DNA of 64,000 bases from Sitta carolinensis. Taxonomy: Eukaryota > Chordata > Aves > Passeriformes > Sittidae. Positions within the stretch are counted from its first letter, which is position 1; every line of letters begins with the position of its first letter. The stretch spans positions 40,359,743 through 40,423,742 of the forward strand of contig CM063283.1 in the NCBI GenBank assembly GCA_032173965.1, in the 5' to 3' direction. The position numbers were made by a program, and so were the translations under genes. Below the pieces are notes generated by a model, which worked only from the letters and a program-made list of their open reading frames with translations, did no database searches and was not told the DNA's origin. This document shows, in pieces, positions 61,457 to 64,000 of this stretch.

Positions 61457-64000
61457 AATGGTCATTGTTTTGTAAAAAAAATAGAATTTTAAACCCACTG
61501 TTTCTGCTGAGAAGAGAAACATCGATTATAGTTATTCTGTACTATCAGTGTTTTGTACAATGAATTAATTTAACGATTAAAATTTATTTGTTTACATATT
61601 TGAAGACAAATTTGAGAAAAAATTTTTTCTTTCTGATGCATGGCCAGAAAATGAATCCCAACAGAGAACATGAACTCTATAAATAGTTATATTAATGCTG
61701 TCTATCATTGATATGTCTGTAATTCCTGTTCTAGAAGTGATACAGATTTGTCATTACAGGTTGTGGGGAATGGTATTGTCCGATGCTTTCTCAGGCTATA
61801 TTTCTCACCAGTCCTTATGCAGATGGACAAAGTCCCAGATGTCCACTAATCAAGGCTTAGCTATTCACCTTGTGTATGCACAATAATGTTTTGGATGTCG
61901 ATTTAAGGTGTAAGATGATTAGGTTTCCCTACTGGTTAGAATTACTCCTTCTTACTTTTCAATATTTATTTTTTTTCAAACATCTAACTTATAAAGCTCT
62001 TATTCTTGAAAATATTTTCTGTTTTCAGATTGTCTTTTCAGTAATAATGAAAAGAAAGACAGTCATTATAATTAATAAACCACACAGAAATGAAAGTTTA
62101 TATATTATATTTTGCTGTATTTACATTCAATATTTCTTCATACATGGAAGCATGTATGGAAACAATATTTCTTTTCACTGTGGAGGCATGGAAATTTTAT
62201 TTCACAATGCAAACTTAGTTATGAATGTCTTTTGTAAATAGGAGGTTTCTCCTCTTATTAATAATGTTGTTATTAATTTATTTATTTCATTGCAATGCAA
62301 AAAATAATTTCACAAATAAAGTTATTTAAATTTATTTAAATTGGTTTTGTAACACTATCAGATTACAGATAGATTGCAAAAATATATACCATGAAGGAAT
62401 GACATGAGATCAGGTCTCTTTACAATGGAGTTGGACAGCAACCTTGCAACATTGTATGCATAGTGAATATACTGCAATGAGTTTCTATAGTAAAGCTGTC
62501 TTCTAGCTCCTCCAATGCAGATTTTCCTTTCAAAATTCTTTCACTTTTTATAAAATTCATACTGAATTATAGGTTGAAAAATAGATTTTTTTTAAAATAA
62601 TTTACATATTTCTCCCTCCTTATAAATTATTAATCAACATGTGCAGAAGTATTTCTCTTCTTTCTTGTGTTTGCTTTCTATCTGCCATATATATACATTT
62701 GCATATATGTACACTTATATTTAATCATAAATGTTGTTTCTCTATATTTGTTTTGGTTTGGTATTTTTGGAAGAATAATGCAGAAATAGAACCATGTGAA
62801 CCTATGATCAGGTCAGACATCAAGTAAAATGTCTAGATACAGACACTGTGTAGCTTATTTGCATAATATACAAGAATGTCAGTGCTTACTTAAATCACAT
62901 TTATGTTTGTTTAACTGTGACATTACTAGTTATGTGGCCCTTGCCTCTGCTGCTCTGGGATATTGACATTTATTGGTGGACTGACAGTAAATAGTAACTC
63001 CCCAAATAGCTTTTTGAAGTCGATGATATAAAAAACAAACCTAAATATTAGGACTCTCTTGTTGGGGCCTGAACTCAGCTGATGATACAATAGTATCCAA
63101 TGACAACATTAAAAAATGTAATAAATTGCTTTGAGTATTAGGTGAAAAACATGAATAATAATTAGCAGTTAGCATTTGCAGTAGATATTGCATCCATGTG
63201 ACACTTCAGAGACTTTAAAAGTCAATCTGTATTTCACACTAGATGAATTATATTTTTATTTCAAGTAATGACATTATTATGCCTGCAGGCAGTCATCAAT
63301 CATCTTCTAACCTAAAAGTCATGGATCACTGCTATTAGGATTTTATTAAATTGGTAAGGAGAAACTTTGAACTTTGAAGGAGATGACATTTTACATGGAG
63401 AAAGATAATATAATAAAAAAACATTGTTGCAATCAAAAATAAATAAACAGTGAATGTATTTTTGAAACAAAAATCAGGTAAAACTGATGTTTATAATACA
63501 GACTACTGGCTGCTTTTTCTAATTTATATTGAGTTTAATTTAATTTTCCCTAATCACACAAAGCTTTCAAGGATTTAATATTCCTTTAACATAGGATGCT
63601 TAAACCATCTATTCTTTTTTATCTTTTATTACAAGTGAACTAGCAGTTTCTCTTCAGACAACTAAAAACAACAGCAACTCAATTAATTTTGTTATATTTT
63701 GCAAAAAATGTTTAAATTTTTTACTAGCTTACTAGATAATTATAAACTAAGTTATAAATACATTAATATCATATTATTTCCTTATTTTTTGCTCAAAAAA
63801 GTGTTTTGATAAAATGTGCATTTAAGTTTTAGTACAAGGGTTCTACTGCATGTTTTTTATTTAAAAGAAATTATTAGTGTTCTCCTATTGTATAACCCAG
63901 AACTAATTAATTTCTATGAGAAAATATCTTTGAGCTTCTTCCTCCTCTTTTCATAAGCCATAACAATTCAATAAGAACAAAAACCCAGATATTTTTAAAA
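61457..64000. other. AT-rich unique sequence
   Basis: No gene or repeat family is recognised. The 123-codon open frame at 61,870-62,241 is rich in Phe, Ile and Leu. It has no domain pattern and fits chance in AT-rich DNA. Confidence 0.5.

Noticed and set aside
61870..62241. 123-codon hydrophobic open frame
   Set aside because: It is rich in Phe, Ile and Leu as AT-rich DNA dictates, shows no membrane-protein family pattern and has no promoter or splice context.
1..64000. CRISPR arrays, operons, prophage, bacterial genes or tRNA genes
   Set aside because: Repeat content and base composition are vertebrate. No spaced direct-repeat array, cloverleaf or dense gene order is present.

Overview
This window looks like non-coding DNA from a bird genome, most likely a songbird-type neoavian. 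It is strongly AT-rich, and no protein-coding gene, rRNA or tRNA can be supported across the 64 kb. The bird assignment rests on the repeats. There are several decayed CR1 LINE copies, including the diagnostic 3'-end block read in reverse (ATCATAGAAT... followed by a GGACC..AAGATCATC motif). A second family often seen in bird genomes is rich in 'gggctgcag' phrases. There are also GC-rich, class II (ERVK-like) solo LTRs. The setting is either a gene desert or the inside of very long introns.

Layout. 1-24.6 kb is AT-rich unique sequence with two short minus-strand CR1 tails (about 0.94 and 11.4 kb), a 218-bp (CTCCT)n tract at 5.1 kb and A-rich low-complexity stretches. 24.66-26.62 kb holds two CR1 copies in opposite orientation meeting tail to body. 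28.9-31.3 kb stacks a CR1 fragment, a 619-bp solo LTR with a perfect 6-bp target duplication (AATAGC), and a fragment of the GC-rich avian repeat ending in a duplicated (TAAA)n tail. 33.1-33.4 kb carries another piece of that GC-rich family. 39.95-43.83 kb is a CR1 cluster of at least four plus-strand fragments around a GC-richer island of unknown origin, followed by a 51-A run. 57.58-58.28 kb and 60.83-61.46 kb are two more minus-strand LTRs; the second keeps a primer-binding-site-like sequence. The rest is AT-rich unique sequence with scattered microsatellites and small inverted repeats.

Possible gene content. The only stretch with real coding character is a 56-nt segment at 55,773-55,828. 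It has a pyrimidine-rich acceptor, one open frame (GHVKRKAPPAPELRVDPK), locally raised GC and a GTAAGT donor. Three other exon-like segments (8,616; 13,069; 38,993) have good splice sites but are short enough to be pseudoexons. If any is real, the window is intronic sequence of a plus-strand gene that I cannot name. I found no new biological system. The most useful observations are the exon candidate, the LTR with a retained primer-site-like sequence, the nested retroelement history and a few clean inverted repeats.
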